5,839 nucleotides of DNA from the NCBI GenBank assembly GCA_030145015.1, contig JAQYWI010000277.1, positions 1 through 5,839 of the forward strand. Reading direction: 5' to 3'. Shown in pieces: positions 1 through 5,647 of this stretch (position 1 is its first letter; the number at the start of each line of letters is the position of its first letter). The DNA is from Desulfobacterales bacterium (lineage in GTDB: Bacteria > Desulfobacterota > Desulfobacteria > Desulfobacterales > JAHEIW01). The notes below the pieces were generated by a model, which saw only the letters and a program-made list of their open reading frames with translations, did not search any database and had not been told where the DNA came from. A program made the position numbers and the translations under genes.

Positions 1-2
1 AC

Positions 3-371
3 CACATTCCTCTCAAAGGTTTCAAGATGGTTCGTCATTATGGTATTTATGCCCGCCGCAGTAAATCAATATCAATGAAAATTCTCCAAGGCTGCAAACG
101 TTTTATCCAGATGACAATTGAATTCATTACCAATGGTTCGAAGTCGTTAACCTGGAGAGGGCGAATGATAAAGAGTTTTGGAAAAGATCCATTGATTTGC
201 TCCAAATGTAAAGAAGAAATGTTATTGTGGCGTATATGGCATCCTAAGTATGGAGAGATATTCGATCTTTCCAAAGACGGCCCATTTGAATATGATATAA
301 AAGATAAAGAAAATCAGACAATTCAAGATCAAAAGAATAAGCATATTCAATTAGCTCTGTTTCCGATTTAA
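3..371 (+). CDS. IS91-family Y2 transposase, C-terminal part (5' end outside window)
   Basis: The frame is open from the window edge, so the true start is off the left side and the ATG at 27 is internal. The 122 visible residues begin HIPLKGFKMVRHYGIYARR, the segment that in IS91-type transposases follows the HUH/Y2 catalytic core. Further on is a W-R-G-R-M-x-K-S-FGKDPL stretch and a CSKC pair (visible residues 66 and 69), as in the conserved FGxDPLxCPxC region of this family. The protein ends normally in LALFPI before TAA. Family knowledge: the enzyme nicks one strand and moves the element by rolling-circle replication. The catalytic tyrosines and HUH histidines are not in the window, so activity cannot be assessed. 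The end of the gene is overlapped on the other strand by the chimeric tail of the truncated helicase. Confidence 0.85.
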   Translation, partial: HIPLKGFKMVRHYGIYARRSKSISMKILQGCKRFIQMTIEFITNGSKSLTWRGRMIKSFGKDPLICSKCKEEMLLWRIWHPKYGEIFDLSKDGPFEYDIKDKENQTIQDQKNKHIQLALFPI

Positions 372-2124
372 TCCGCCCAAAGGGCGTTTTGTTCTTCTTT
401 CTCCTTGCTTTTATATTTGGAACAAAAACTCGTATCGGGTCATTTTGACCACAGTTGGGACATTCTTCTGTTTTAAGCTGAGTAGTAAGATTCAGGCACT
501 CTGCACAAAGATTATATAACCGCCCATCCATATGAAGATTTTGCGGCTTTGCTGATTCAGGAAACAGGAAAGTAATTTTAGGGTCGTTTTTAAAAAATGA
601 AATATAGAATGGCTGCAGATCAGGATTAACTTCATTATCACCTGTACGTTTCAGCCCTGCCCATCCCATGCTGTTGCATTCCCTGCAATGAATGACGGGC
701 ATGTGCTTTTTTAATTGTTCATCATTTAAATCATCAGAAAAGGCAAGGCGTGGTTCTTTTTTTGATACTTTACCAACCATGCGCCGCAGTTCACGAAGCC
801 AGAGCTGATACCGTACATGCAGAAAAGGCCGGTTCTTTTCTTCTGTTCCGATACGTGCAGTTGATACAAGCGCTAAAAGACTGCTGATTAAATTTAATTT
901 ATATGTTTGATCTGCTTCTTTAAATTCAGGCGTACACTTTTCGAGCTCAAATAGAATTTCATCATAGCTTTTGATTCCTCCTTTCAAAACTTTCAGCAAA
1001 TTCTGGAAAAAGCTATGCCCCCGAATTTTATCCCCGAGTGTGATACGCCATTTGGTTTTGTTGAATTCATTCGCAGATATTTTTTCTTCAAACCAGAGTT
1101 CGTGTTGTGAAAGAATGTATTCCTTATACTCGCTGTATGAATCAGGATTAAGCTTATCAGCCAAATCTTGTGAAACAACACCAACCCTTGTTATCATGCT
1201 GTTTTCCAGGAATTCACCTGCTGTCAGGCGTGATTCCATTATTATGGCATTTTCATCAAAGGATTCACCAAAAACCTCGCCGGCATATGTCAGCAGGGTT
1301 GCCTTTTTTTCATTATCGCCAAGTGTTGCTGAAGTTCCAATGCAGCACAGGTGATTTTCCGGTGTATCAAGACGGGCTTTAAGGCGTCTTATAAGGCAGG
1401 CCAGGTCGGTTCCCTGAGCGCCGTCAAATGTATGCAGCTCATCTACTACAAGAAAACGCAATGTCTCAGGTGTGTTGTTTTGCCATAAAGGATAATCCTT
1501 TGAGCGAATTAAAAGATAATCGAGCATTTTATAATTGGTCAGCAGAATATCAGGCGGGCTTGTTCGCAGCGTCTCCTTGTTTGTGATAATATTGCTCCGG
1601 GACATTAGCATATGAGGATCTTTTTCACTCTGTCCCACATATAAGCCTGCCGTAACATGTCCTTTAAGGTTAGGATTTGTATATATTATTTTTGCAATAC
1701 GCCCTGCCTGATCCATTGCAAGGGCATTCATGGGATAAATAATAATGGCCTTAATGCCGGGTTCTCCACTCTGGCGAAAACAGTAATCGAGAATGGGATA
1801 TAAAAAAGATTCGGTTTTCCCCGATCCGGTTCCGGTTGCAATAATTGTGGATTTAGGCTTATGACTTGAAAGACGGTCAAAGGCTTGTACCTGATGTATA
1901 TAGGGAGGGAATTTTAAAAGGACTTCAGGAAAATAATCAGATTTATCCGAACCTTGTTTGAAAGGAAGCTGAATGGATAAATACGGCCCCTTGAAGACAC
2001 CTTCGCTATCTGCCTGCAAGCGGTCGATAATGCCGTGAAAAAAAGGTGTGGATACCGGAAAAGTGGTTCGCAGAAAATCTTCGACGCCTTGCCTGAGCTG
2101 TTGGGAGAGTACGGATGGTATCAT
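244..2124 (-). CDS. Large SF2 DEAD/DEAH-box helicase (YprA/DruE/DrmA-like class), truncated by the IS; last 48 codons are IS sequence
   Basis: The N-terminal half of an SF2 ATP-dependent helicase. Visible motifs are: a Q-motif-like YIHQVQAF near residues 75-82, Walker A ATGTGSGKT at 96-104, motif Ia PMNALAMDQ at 131-139, Walker B DELH at 228-231 and motif III TSATLG at 264-269. A long helical insertion follows, then three CxxC pairs (480/483, 540/543, 555/558), probably zinc-binding. Relatives of this type with a metal-binding cysteine region (COG1205/YprA, DUF1998-containing DruE and DrmA) run to roughly 1000-2000 residues and carry a second RecA domain with motifs IV-VI, which is absent here. 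Residue 578 (Asn, bases 393-391) is the last host-encoded codon; residues 579-626 are read antisense through the IS. The product is therefore a fragment and probably cannot hydrolyse ATP productively. The ATG is preceded by AGGGA a few bases upstream. The gene lies downstream of the AlbA_2/GHKL gene on the same strand, after 222 bp. Assignment to a particular defence system is not possible from this part alone. Confidence 0.85.
   Translation of the reverse strand: MIPSVLSQQLRQGVEDFLRTTFPVSTPFFHGIIDRLQADSEGVFKGPYLSIQLPFKQGSDKSDYFPEVLLKFPPYIHQVQAFDRLSSHKPKSTIIATGTGSGKTESFLYPILDYCFRQSGEPGIKAIIIYPMNALAMDQAGRIAKIIYTNPNLKGHVTAGLYVGQSEKDPHMLMSRSNIITNKETLRTSPPDILLTNYKMLDYLLIRSKDYPLWQNNTPETLRFLVVDELHTFDGAQGTDLACLIRRLKARLDTPENHLCCIGTSATLGDNEKKATLLTYAGEVFGESFDENAIIMESRLTAGEFLENSMITRVGVVSQDLADKLNPDSYSEYKEYILSQHELWFEEKISANEFNKTKWRITLGDKIRGHSFFQNLLKVLKGGIKSYDEILFELEKCTPEFKEADQTYKLNLISSLLALVSTARIGTEEKNRPFLHVRYQLWLRELRRMVGKVSKKEPRLAFSDDLNDEQLKKHMPVIHCRECNSMGWAGLKRTGDNEVNPDLQPFYISFFKNDPKITFLFPESAKPQNLHMDGRLYNLCAECLNLTTQLKTEECPNCGQNDPIRVFVPNIKARRKKNKTPFGRIKSETELIEYAYSFDLELSDFLYLLYHIQMGRLWKDRISLHT
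374..390 (+). terminator. IS end hairpin (oriIS-like) that also resembles an intrinsic terminator
   Basis: CGCCC (374-378), loop AAA, GGGCG (382-386), then TTTT (387-390), three bases after the transposase stop. A short GC hairpin near the 3' terminus of the element followed by GTTC is what is known of the origin end of IS91-type elements. The same shape, hairpin plus T run, could terminate transposase transcription. The T run is short (four), so termination may be weak. The structural observation is direct; both roles are inference. Confidence 0.6.
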
Positions 2125-2147
2125 TTATCCCTGCCGTTAAAAGATTA

Positions 2148-2165
2148 AACCACGAAATACACGAA
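2148..2165 (-). repeat. CACGAA dispersed repeat, copy A (two 9-bp units)
   Basis: The plus strand reads AACCACGAA ATACACGAA, followed by an A run. The same 18 bases occur exactly at 3983-4000. Here the repeat lies 23 bases upstream of the helicase start codon, on the leader side. From general memory, CACGAA-rich 9-bp-periodic strings of this kind are frequent between genes of many environmental bacteria; their function is unknown to me. Confidence 0.75.
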
Positions 2166-2189
2166 AAAAAACAATAAGATGTGCCTTTC

Positions 2190-2238
2190 AATTGCGCCGA
2201 ATTGTCTAACTTGTGCCTTAATTATATTTAGCGCAATT
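2190..2238 (-). promoter_or_regulatory. Possible helicase promoter (-10 TATAAT) flanked by an 8-bp inverted repeat
   Basis: On the minus strand a perfect TATAAT sits at 2226-2221, about 100 bases upstream of the helicase ATG. No good -35 stands 16-18 bases before it; the sequence there is T-rich only. The arms AATTGCGC (2190-2197) and GCGCAATT (2231-2238) are perfect complements 33 bases apart and bracket the -10 box, as a repressor operator might. In an AT-rich spacer both could occur by chance. Confidence 0.3.
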
Positions 2239-2294
2239 ATTGAAAATAACAGAATAATTGTATATACAGATAGTTGATGGATTAGATTGCACCA

Positions 2295-2326
2295 AACTTG
2301 GGCCGAACTTGGGCCGAACTTGGGCC
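2295..2326. repeat. Three tandem copies of an 11-bp unit, AACTTGGGCCG
   Basis: Units begin at 2295, 2306 and 2317. The first two are identical and the third lacks only its final G (A at 2327 instead). The 11-bp period is close to one DNA helical turn, so the units would present the same face to a protein. Eleven is not a multiple of three and the repeat lies beyond the stop of the AlbA_2/GHKL gene (20 bases away), so it is noncoding here. It contains no inverted symmetry and does not form a terminator. It could be an iteron-like or operator-like binding array, or a remnant of slippage. Confidence 0.85.
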
Positions 2327-2346
2327 AAAATTAGTATCTTTCTGAA

Positions 2347-3963
2347 TTAATCGCCGGCTCCTGGATACCATCTGGCTGCACTGGTTTTGCCGACAACACA
2401 TATCATTTTTTCCCTTTTCATTTCAGCAAGTATCTTTTTCACCTGATCCCTTGAAAGTGAGGGTAATACCTCCCTTAAATCACGGAATTGACTTCCCTGA
2501 TTTTTATTGTCTTTAATGTGCTTCAATAATAATTGTTTATTGGTTTCGCGGTCCAATCCGTGCTTGCGAGTATAAACGCCCTTTTTATCAACGAATTCGT
2601 AAAACTTGCCGGAAAGAATGAGTTTCCGTCCAATGCGTTCAATGGCACCGGATTTGAGCAATAACGGAACACGTTCTTTCGCCCAGGGGGGGAGTTTCTG
2701 CTCCCTGTTAATTAAATCAAGGGTGATAAAATCAGTGGCTTCGAAAGACATTTGACGCTCACGACCGATCTTCTCCAGAAATGTTAAAAAGCGTGGGTCC
2801 TGTACTTTCCCGTATAGCGTGAGGAATACTTCATAGTCATCGGTTCCACTATAATCAGGCGGCTGTTTGCTCTCGCGGGCGCATAGTTGGAACATTCGGT
2901 TAGCCCCCTGACCGGAACGCTCAACCATTCCGCATTTGGCAAACACCTCTGCGATGCGCCGGTTGCGAGGATGTTGCTTCCAGAGAATGTTTTCCGGAGT
3001 TATACCGGGCGGAAAACCACCCGGGCTGATAAGTTCGATTTTGGTGGGATACTGTTTAATGAATACAGAACCTGCGTGTCTATAATCCCTGTGGCTGACG
3101 GCGTTTAGAATAGCTTCACGAATCACCAGCTCGTTAAAAGTCGGAATCGTCAGCATAAAAAGGCCGTCCTGGTATTGATATTCATCGTTCCGAAGATTGA
3201 TGGTATTCCAGAGATCGTCATAGTACAGGAAAAAACCTTTCCGATATTCCTTACGCTGCTGAAACGGCAGTGATGTTTCTTTTGATCGGTATTCAAAAAT
3301 AACTTCGGCCTGTGCAAGATGAATACCCAGGGCTTTACGGGTACCCAAAAGGATTAATGCGGCATAGGTAACTCCGCCATCAACCAGAAGCTCGGCGTCT
3401 TTAAGCAATTGTTCTGAAGGAATGCTAAGCAGTTCATCGTTGCCCGATCGACGATGCCATCTTTTCCTGAATGTTTTGATGGCGTGGTGGTCGAGGTCGC
3501 CAATGGTCGCCTCTTTACAAATCTGAGCCGAGAAATCCGGTTCCGCCTCTGCAAATATCTGCTGCAGTTTTTCCGGTGTCATGGGGACAAGGGCGTCATA
3601 GCTGCGCATCCAGTATGCCCCTCTGTATTCAACGGGTCTTCCGATGGGCCTGGAGGGAACATGCACAACGACAATCCTGCCATCCGGATGAACCATCTCC
3701 TCCATATCGATTCGCAGGTGGAGCCTGTCCAAAAGCTGAGCCTGGGTCTTGCCGACATCAGGGAAAGCTTCAGTCCCTGCAACCTGACGAGGCGGTTTGT
3801 CCGTCACCCCCAAAATGAGCTTTCCCCCACCTTCGTTGGCCAGTGCGACACAATAACGGGTGAGCTTCTCGAAATCGAACTGCCGACCGGCCTGTTTGAA
3901 TTCAAGATGTTCGCTTTCCGCCAGCCGGATCCATTTTTTTAGTTGCTGCAAAGTCGTTTTCAT
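2347..3963 (-). CDS. AlbA_2 (Schlafen-type) / GHKL ATPase / winged-helix protein
   Basis: A 538-residue protein, complete. Domain order: residues ~13-127 are an AlbA_2-type domain (ESEHLEFK at 16-23; GGGKLILGVTD at 45-55), the putative nucleic-acid-binding or Schlafen-related fold. Residues ~270-360 carry the GHKL (HATPase) boxes: N box REAILNAVSHRDY (282-294), G1 SPGGFPPGIT (313-322) and G2 ERSGQGANRM (348-357). Residues ~390-538 look like two winged-helix units, the last with LSRDQVKKILAEM (503-515). These proteins are often labelled RecG-like or 'ATP-binding protein', but there are no helicase motifs. Their role is poorly known; related genes sit in defence islands and near restriction-modification loci, and a regulatory or defence role is inference. 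The ATG is the first in frame; the nearest AAGG lies 11 bases upstream, longer than the usual spacing. A three-unit CACGAA repeat lies 19 bases upstream. It follows the higBA operon by 76 bp and precedes the helicase, all on one strand. Confidence 0.88.
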   Translation of the reverse strand: MKTTLQQLKKWIRLAESEHLEFKQAGRQFDFEKLTRYCVALANEGGGKLILGVTDKPPRQVAGTEAFPDVGKTQAQLLDRLHLRIDMEEMVHPDGRIVVVHVPSRPIGRPVEYRGAYWMRSYDALVPMTPEKLQQIFAEAEPDFSAQICKEATIGDLDHHAIKTFRKRWHRRSGNDELLSIPSEQLLKDAELLVDGGVTYAALILLGTRKALGIHLAQAEVIFEYRSKETSLPFQQRKEYRKGFFLYYDDLWNTINLRNDEYQYQDGLFMLTIPTFNELVIREAILNAVSHRDYRHAGSVFIKQYPTKIELISPGGFPPGITPENILWKQHPRNRRIAEVFAKCGMVERSGQGANRMFQLCARESKQPPDYSGTDDYEVFLTLYGKVQDPRFLTFLEKIGRERQMSFEATDFITLDLINREQKLPPWAKERVPLLLKSGAIERIGRKLILSGKFYEFVDKKGVYTRKHGLDRETNKQLLLKHIKDNKNQGSQFRDLREVLPSLSRDQVKKILAEMKREKMICVVGKTSAARWYPGAGD

Positions 3964-3982
3964 GTGTTCGAAAACCTTTTTT

Positions 3983-4009
3983 AACCACGAAATACACGAA
4001 TGACACGAA
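3983..4009 (-). repeat. CACGAA dispersed repeat, copy B (three 9-bp units)
   Basis: The plus strand has three 9-bp units, AACCACGAA, ATACACGAA and TGACACGAA, sharing CACGAA in each. The first 18 bases match copy A at 2148-2165 exactly. The copy sits 19 bases upstream of the AlbA_2/GHKL start codon, nearly the same distance and the same orientation as copy A relative to the helicase start. Confidence 0.8.
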
Positions 4010-4015
4010 ATTTAT

Positions 4016-4061
4016 CTGTTCAATCTTATTGAAGATTCATCATTTTACCGAGATTGAACAG
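4016..4061. repeat. 11-bp perfect inverted repeat across the end of the higA gene
   Basis: CTGTTCAATCT (4016-4026) and AGATTGAACAG (4051-4061) are perfect reverse complements with 24 bases between them; the higA stop (4042-4040) lies in the loop. A second small hairpin, AATCTT-ATTG-AAGATT (4022-4037), uses part of the left arm, so the two structures exclude each other. Neither is followed by a T run, so this is not a classical terminator, but the large stem could slow transcription or protect the 3' end of the higBA message. Confidence 0.6.
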
Positions 4062-5269
4062 CTTTCCGGAAAATGCTTGCGCATCTGCCCGCTACCGATA
4101 AGCCTGGACAGCAGCCTGTAGTTATTGTGTTCAAATCGGATTCTCCCTGCAATAATCGCGGGATGAATTTTTATTTTTTTTGCCAGCGCACACACCTCAG
4201 CGACGATTGCCTTGCCCTCCATAGGCTTTTTATCCCAAACCTTCTTGGGAATTAATCCATTACGCGTCATTTCATCGGCTTCGTTCTCGATTTCATCTTC
4301 GGCTTCGGCGTCATGCCTTCTCAAATCCAGATCATCAACGATGATCTGTTTGGCTGTTGACAGATGCTTTGCAACGTGTGCCAGTTCATGCAGCAGGCAA
4401 AACCAGAAATTATCGATTCTGTCATAGCGAAGGGTCAGGCCGATGACCGGTCTTCCGTCCGGCAATAACATTGCGGCCCCGTCCAGGTATGTTTTGGGAA
4501 GGTGGGGAGCCACAATTAGATGAATCCCCTGTTTTTCCAGATACTCTCTGGCCAACAAGGGACCATTTTCAAAATAACTCAGCCGTGCGACTTCCTGCAG
4601 CGTACTCAGTTTGACCGATCCCTTAACATATTTGTTTTTTAAAGGATTTTTCCGGGCAAGGGTCAGCACGCGAATACACCAGGCCGTCAGAGCATACGGG
4701 TCCATTTTCGAATTATAGCGAGCGCCTTTTCCCTGACGAAAAAAGGCCGCTGAGACCGTCTCCGGCCCTCCAGCCTGTGCGATGAACGCGCGCATCAGTT
4801 CCTCGGCCTTTTCCTTTACGTCATCCACTTTAGGAATCCAGCAGCGCTTTGCCATTTCAACTACGGGGAATCTATGCCATTCCAGCTCCTGCATCTCGTT
4901 CGGGAAACCGGCGCCCGGTTCTTTCAGCAGCACTTCGGCAGATATGCCCAAATTTTTATTGAGAGACCTCATCATGGCCAAAGTAAGCGGGCGTTTTCCG
5001 TTCAAGACCTCGGATACCTTGCTCTTGGTTCCGATATAAGGAACCATGTCTTTCCGGGTCAGCCCGAGCTGATCCATTCGGAATTTGATCGCTTCGACAG
5101 GATCCGGCGGGTTGATCGGGTAATGTTGGTCCTCGTACATCTCTACAAGAGTGGTCAGCAATTCCAGCTCATCCATTTCGGCAGTGCCGGGTTTGGCATC
5201 CATAAGCTGCTCAACGCGAAATAACGCCTTTTCGTAATCTTTTTCATTTTTTATCAGGCGGTTAATCAT
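4040..5269 (-). CDS. higA: HigA-type HTH antitoxin fused to an ImmA/IrrE metallopeptidase domain
   Basis: 409 residues. The N-terminal part resembles HigA antitoxins (COG5499): a helical lead (residues 1-57) with DELELLTTLVEMYEDQHYPI, then an Xre-type HTH at ~58-112 including IKFRMDQLGLTRKDMVPYIG and VSEVLNGKRPL. The C-terminal part (~225-380) is an ImmA/IrrE-like (COG2856) zinc peptidase: HELAH at 294-298 with a further H at 302, and a glutamate-rich ENEAD (328-332) where a third metal ligand is expected. Ordinary HigA proteins are about 90-140 residues, so this is a long fused form. Expected role: bind and neutralise HigB and repress the operon. ImmA/IrrE peptidases elsewhere cut HTH repressors, which suggests protease-controlled derepression (inference). 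It follows higB by one base (TAA-A-ATG) and has a very strong Shine-Dalgarno within the end of higB. The stop is TGA. Confidence 0.87.
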   Translation of the reverse strand: MINRLIKNEKDYEKALFRVEQLMDAKPGTAEMDELELLTTLVEMYEDQHYPINPPDPVEAIKFRMDQLGLTRKDMVPYIGTKSKVSEVLNGKRPLTLAMMRSLNKNLGISAEVLLKEPGAGFPNEMQELEWHRFPVVEMAKRCWIPKVDDVKEKAEELMRAFIAQAGGPETVSAAFFRQGKGARYNSKMDPYALTAWCIRVLTLARKNPLKNKYVKGSVKLSTLQEVARLSYFENGPLLAREYLEKQGIHLIVAPHLPKTYLDGAAMLLPDGRPVIGLTLRYDRIDNFWFCLLHELAHVAKHLSTAKQIIVDDLDLRRHDAEAEDEIENEADEMTRNGLIPKKVWDKKPMEGKAIVAEVCALAKKIKIHPAIIAGRIRFEHNNYRLLSRLIGSGQMRKHFPESCSISVK

Positions 5270-5270
5270 T

Positions 5271-5570
5271 TTAGATCACCTCCGCATCGATTTTGTCATA
5301 CTCCTGGTGCGTCCCGATAAAACGCACAAACATGGTTTTTGAATCATAGTTAATTCTGACCACCAGCCGATATTTATTGCCTGCGATATTGAATACAACC
5401 CGGTTATCCTTTAGAATGCTGGCAGATCGGTATTGATTCTTTATATCCGCTGGAGAAGCCCACTGCGCATGATTCGCTTCATAATACCATACCTCAATCG
5501 GCCCCCTGGCATCCTGACGGCCCGGTTGCTTGTAAAATTCGATCAGTTTTTTTCGGCTGATTACATGCAT
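5271..5570 (-). CDS. higB: HigB-type mRNA interferase toxin (RelE superfamily)
   Basis: 99 residues, the normal length of the HigB_toxin family. Family hallmarks are visible: MHVISRKKLIEFY at the start, a central ANHAQWASPADIKNQYRSA (32-50), VFNIAGNKYRLVVRI (59-73) and the C-terminal FVRFIGTHQEYDKIDA (81-96). Family knowledge: HigB toxins cut translated mRNA on the ribosome and are held in check by HigA; the hig order is toxin first, as here. The ATG fits the family's usual M-x-V-I-S start, and there is no other in-frame start nearby. The start is unusual in lacking a Shine-Dalgarno and in directly abutting a -10-like box. An out-of-frame ATG-TAA (5566-5561) overlaps codons 2-4. Confidence 0.92.
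   Translation of the reverse strand: MHVISRKKLIEFYKQPGRQDARGPIEVWYYEANHAQWASPADIKNQYRSASILKDNRVVFNIAGNKYRLVVRINYDSKTMFVRFIGTHQEYDKIDAEVI
5275..5283 (-). promoter_or_regulatory. Strong Shine-Dalgarno for higA inside the last codons of higB
   Basis: The minus strand reads GGAGGTGAT, an almost full-length match to the anti-SD, ending five bases before the higA ATG. It lies within the last codons of higB (Ala-Glu-Val-Ile-stop). The toxin start has no comparable site, so translation should favour the antitoxin; this also fixes the higA start. Confidence 0.9.
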
Positions 5571-5599
5571 ATTTTAATCGGGTTTCAGCGGCATGTCAA
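5571..5599 (-). promoter_or_regulatory. Candidate higBA promoter: TTGACA - 17 bp - TAAAAT
   Basis: On the minus strand TTGACA (5599-5594, perfect -35) is followed after exactly 17 bases by TAAAAT (5576-5571, one mismatch to the -10 consensus). This is the best sigma70-type promoter in the window. Its -10 box touches the higB ATG, so a normal start site would fall inside the first codons of higB. It may therefore yield a transcript that begins within higB and mainly supplies HigA, or be a chance match. An alternative -10 (TATAGT, 5605-5600) with a weak -35 would give a short leader. Confidence 0.5.
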
Positions 5600-5606
5600 C
5601 TATAAA

Positions 5607-5623
5607 GTTCCTGTTTTGGGAAC
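5607..5623. promoter_or_regulatory. Possible HigA operator: GTTCC-N7-GGAAC inverted repeat
   Basis: Five-base perfect arms (5607-5611 and 5619-5623) separated by seven bases, lying just upstream of the candidate higBA promoter. HTH antitoxins commonly bind inverted repeats at their own promoter, and the arm-to-arm distance of about one helical turn suits a dimer. The arms are short, so chance is possible. Confidence 0.4.
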
Positions 5624-5647
5624 GTCTTTATTCGTATATTTCGCTGC

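Larger units (their letters stand above)
1..390 (+). mobile_element. 3' end of an IS91-family (Y2 rolling-circle) insertion sequence
   Basis: The left edge of the window lies inside an insertion sequence. It carries the C-terminal part of a transposase recognisable as IS91-type, and shortly after the stop codon a GC hairpin followed by TTTT. The next four bases (391-394) are GTTC. IS91-family elements are known to insert next to GTTC or CTTG at the origin (oriIS) end and to make no target duplication, so the right boundary is placed at 390. This agrees with the helicase reading frame, which looks authentic up to exactly this point and then continues into antisense transposase sequence. The other end (terIS) and most of the element lie outside the window, so its completeness cannot be judged. 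Confidence 0.75.
2125..2346. other. 222-bp intergenic region between the AlbA_2/GHKL gene and the helicase gene
   Basis: AT-rich and without a plausible gene. Reading towards the helicase it holds an 11-bp x 3 direct repeat (2295-2326), a TATAAT box (2226-2221) bracketed by an 8-bp inverted repeat (2190-2197 with 2231-2238), and a two-unit CACGAA repeat (2148-2165) just upstream of the ribosome-binding site. No GC hairpin with a T run follows the upstream gene, so no intrinsic terminator is evident. The region looks regulatory, and the helicase may have its own promoter. Confidence 0.7.

Noticed and set aside
971..1354. 127-residue plus-strand open frame opposite the helicase
   Set aside because: Antisense to the helicase RecA1 and insertion region; its serine-rich, low-diversity composition is typical of a shadow.
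244..2124. Naming the helicase DruE (Druantia) or DrmA (DISARM)
   Set aside because: The class resemblance is reasonable, but the diagnostic C-terminal half is missing and no other Druantia or DISARM gene is in the window.
3454..3942. 162-residue plus-strand open frame opposite the AlbA_2/GHKL gene
   Set aside because: It lies wholly antisense to a gene with clear conserved motifs, has no recognisable domain and has the composition of a shadow frame.
2347..3963. Annotation of the AlbA_2/GHKL protein as RecG helicase
   Set aside because: No Walker A or other SF2 helicase motifs; the ATP site is of the GHKL type.
2148..4009. CACGAA repeats as a CRISPR array
   Set aside because: Units are 9 bp, directly adjacent without spacers, and the two copies are 1.8 kb apart with genes between; no cas gene is present.
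4874..5224. 116-residue plus-strand open frame opposite higA
   Set aside because: Antisense to the HTH-coding part of higA, with no family resemblance.
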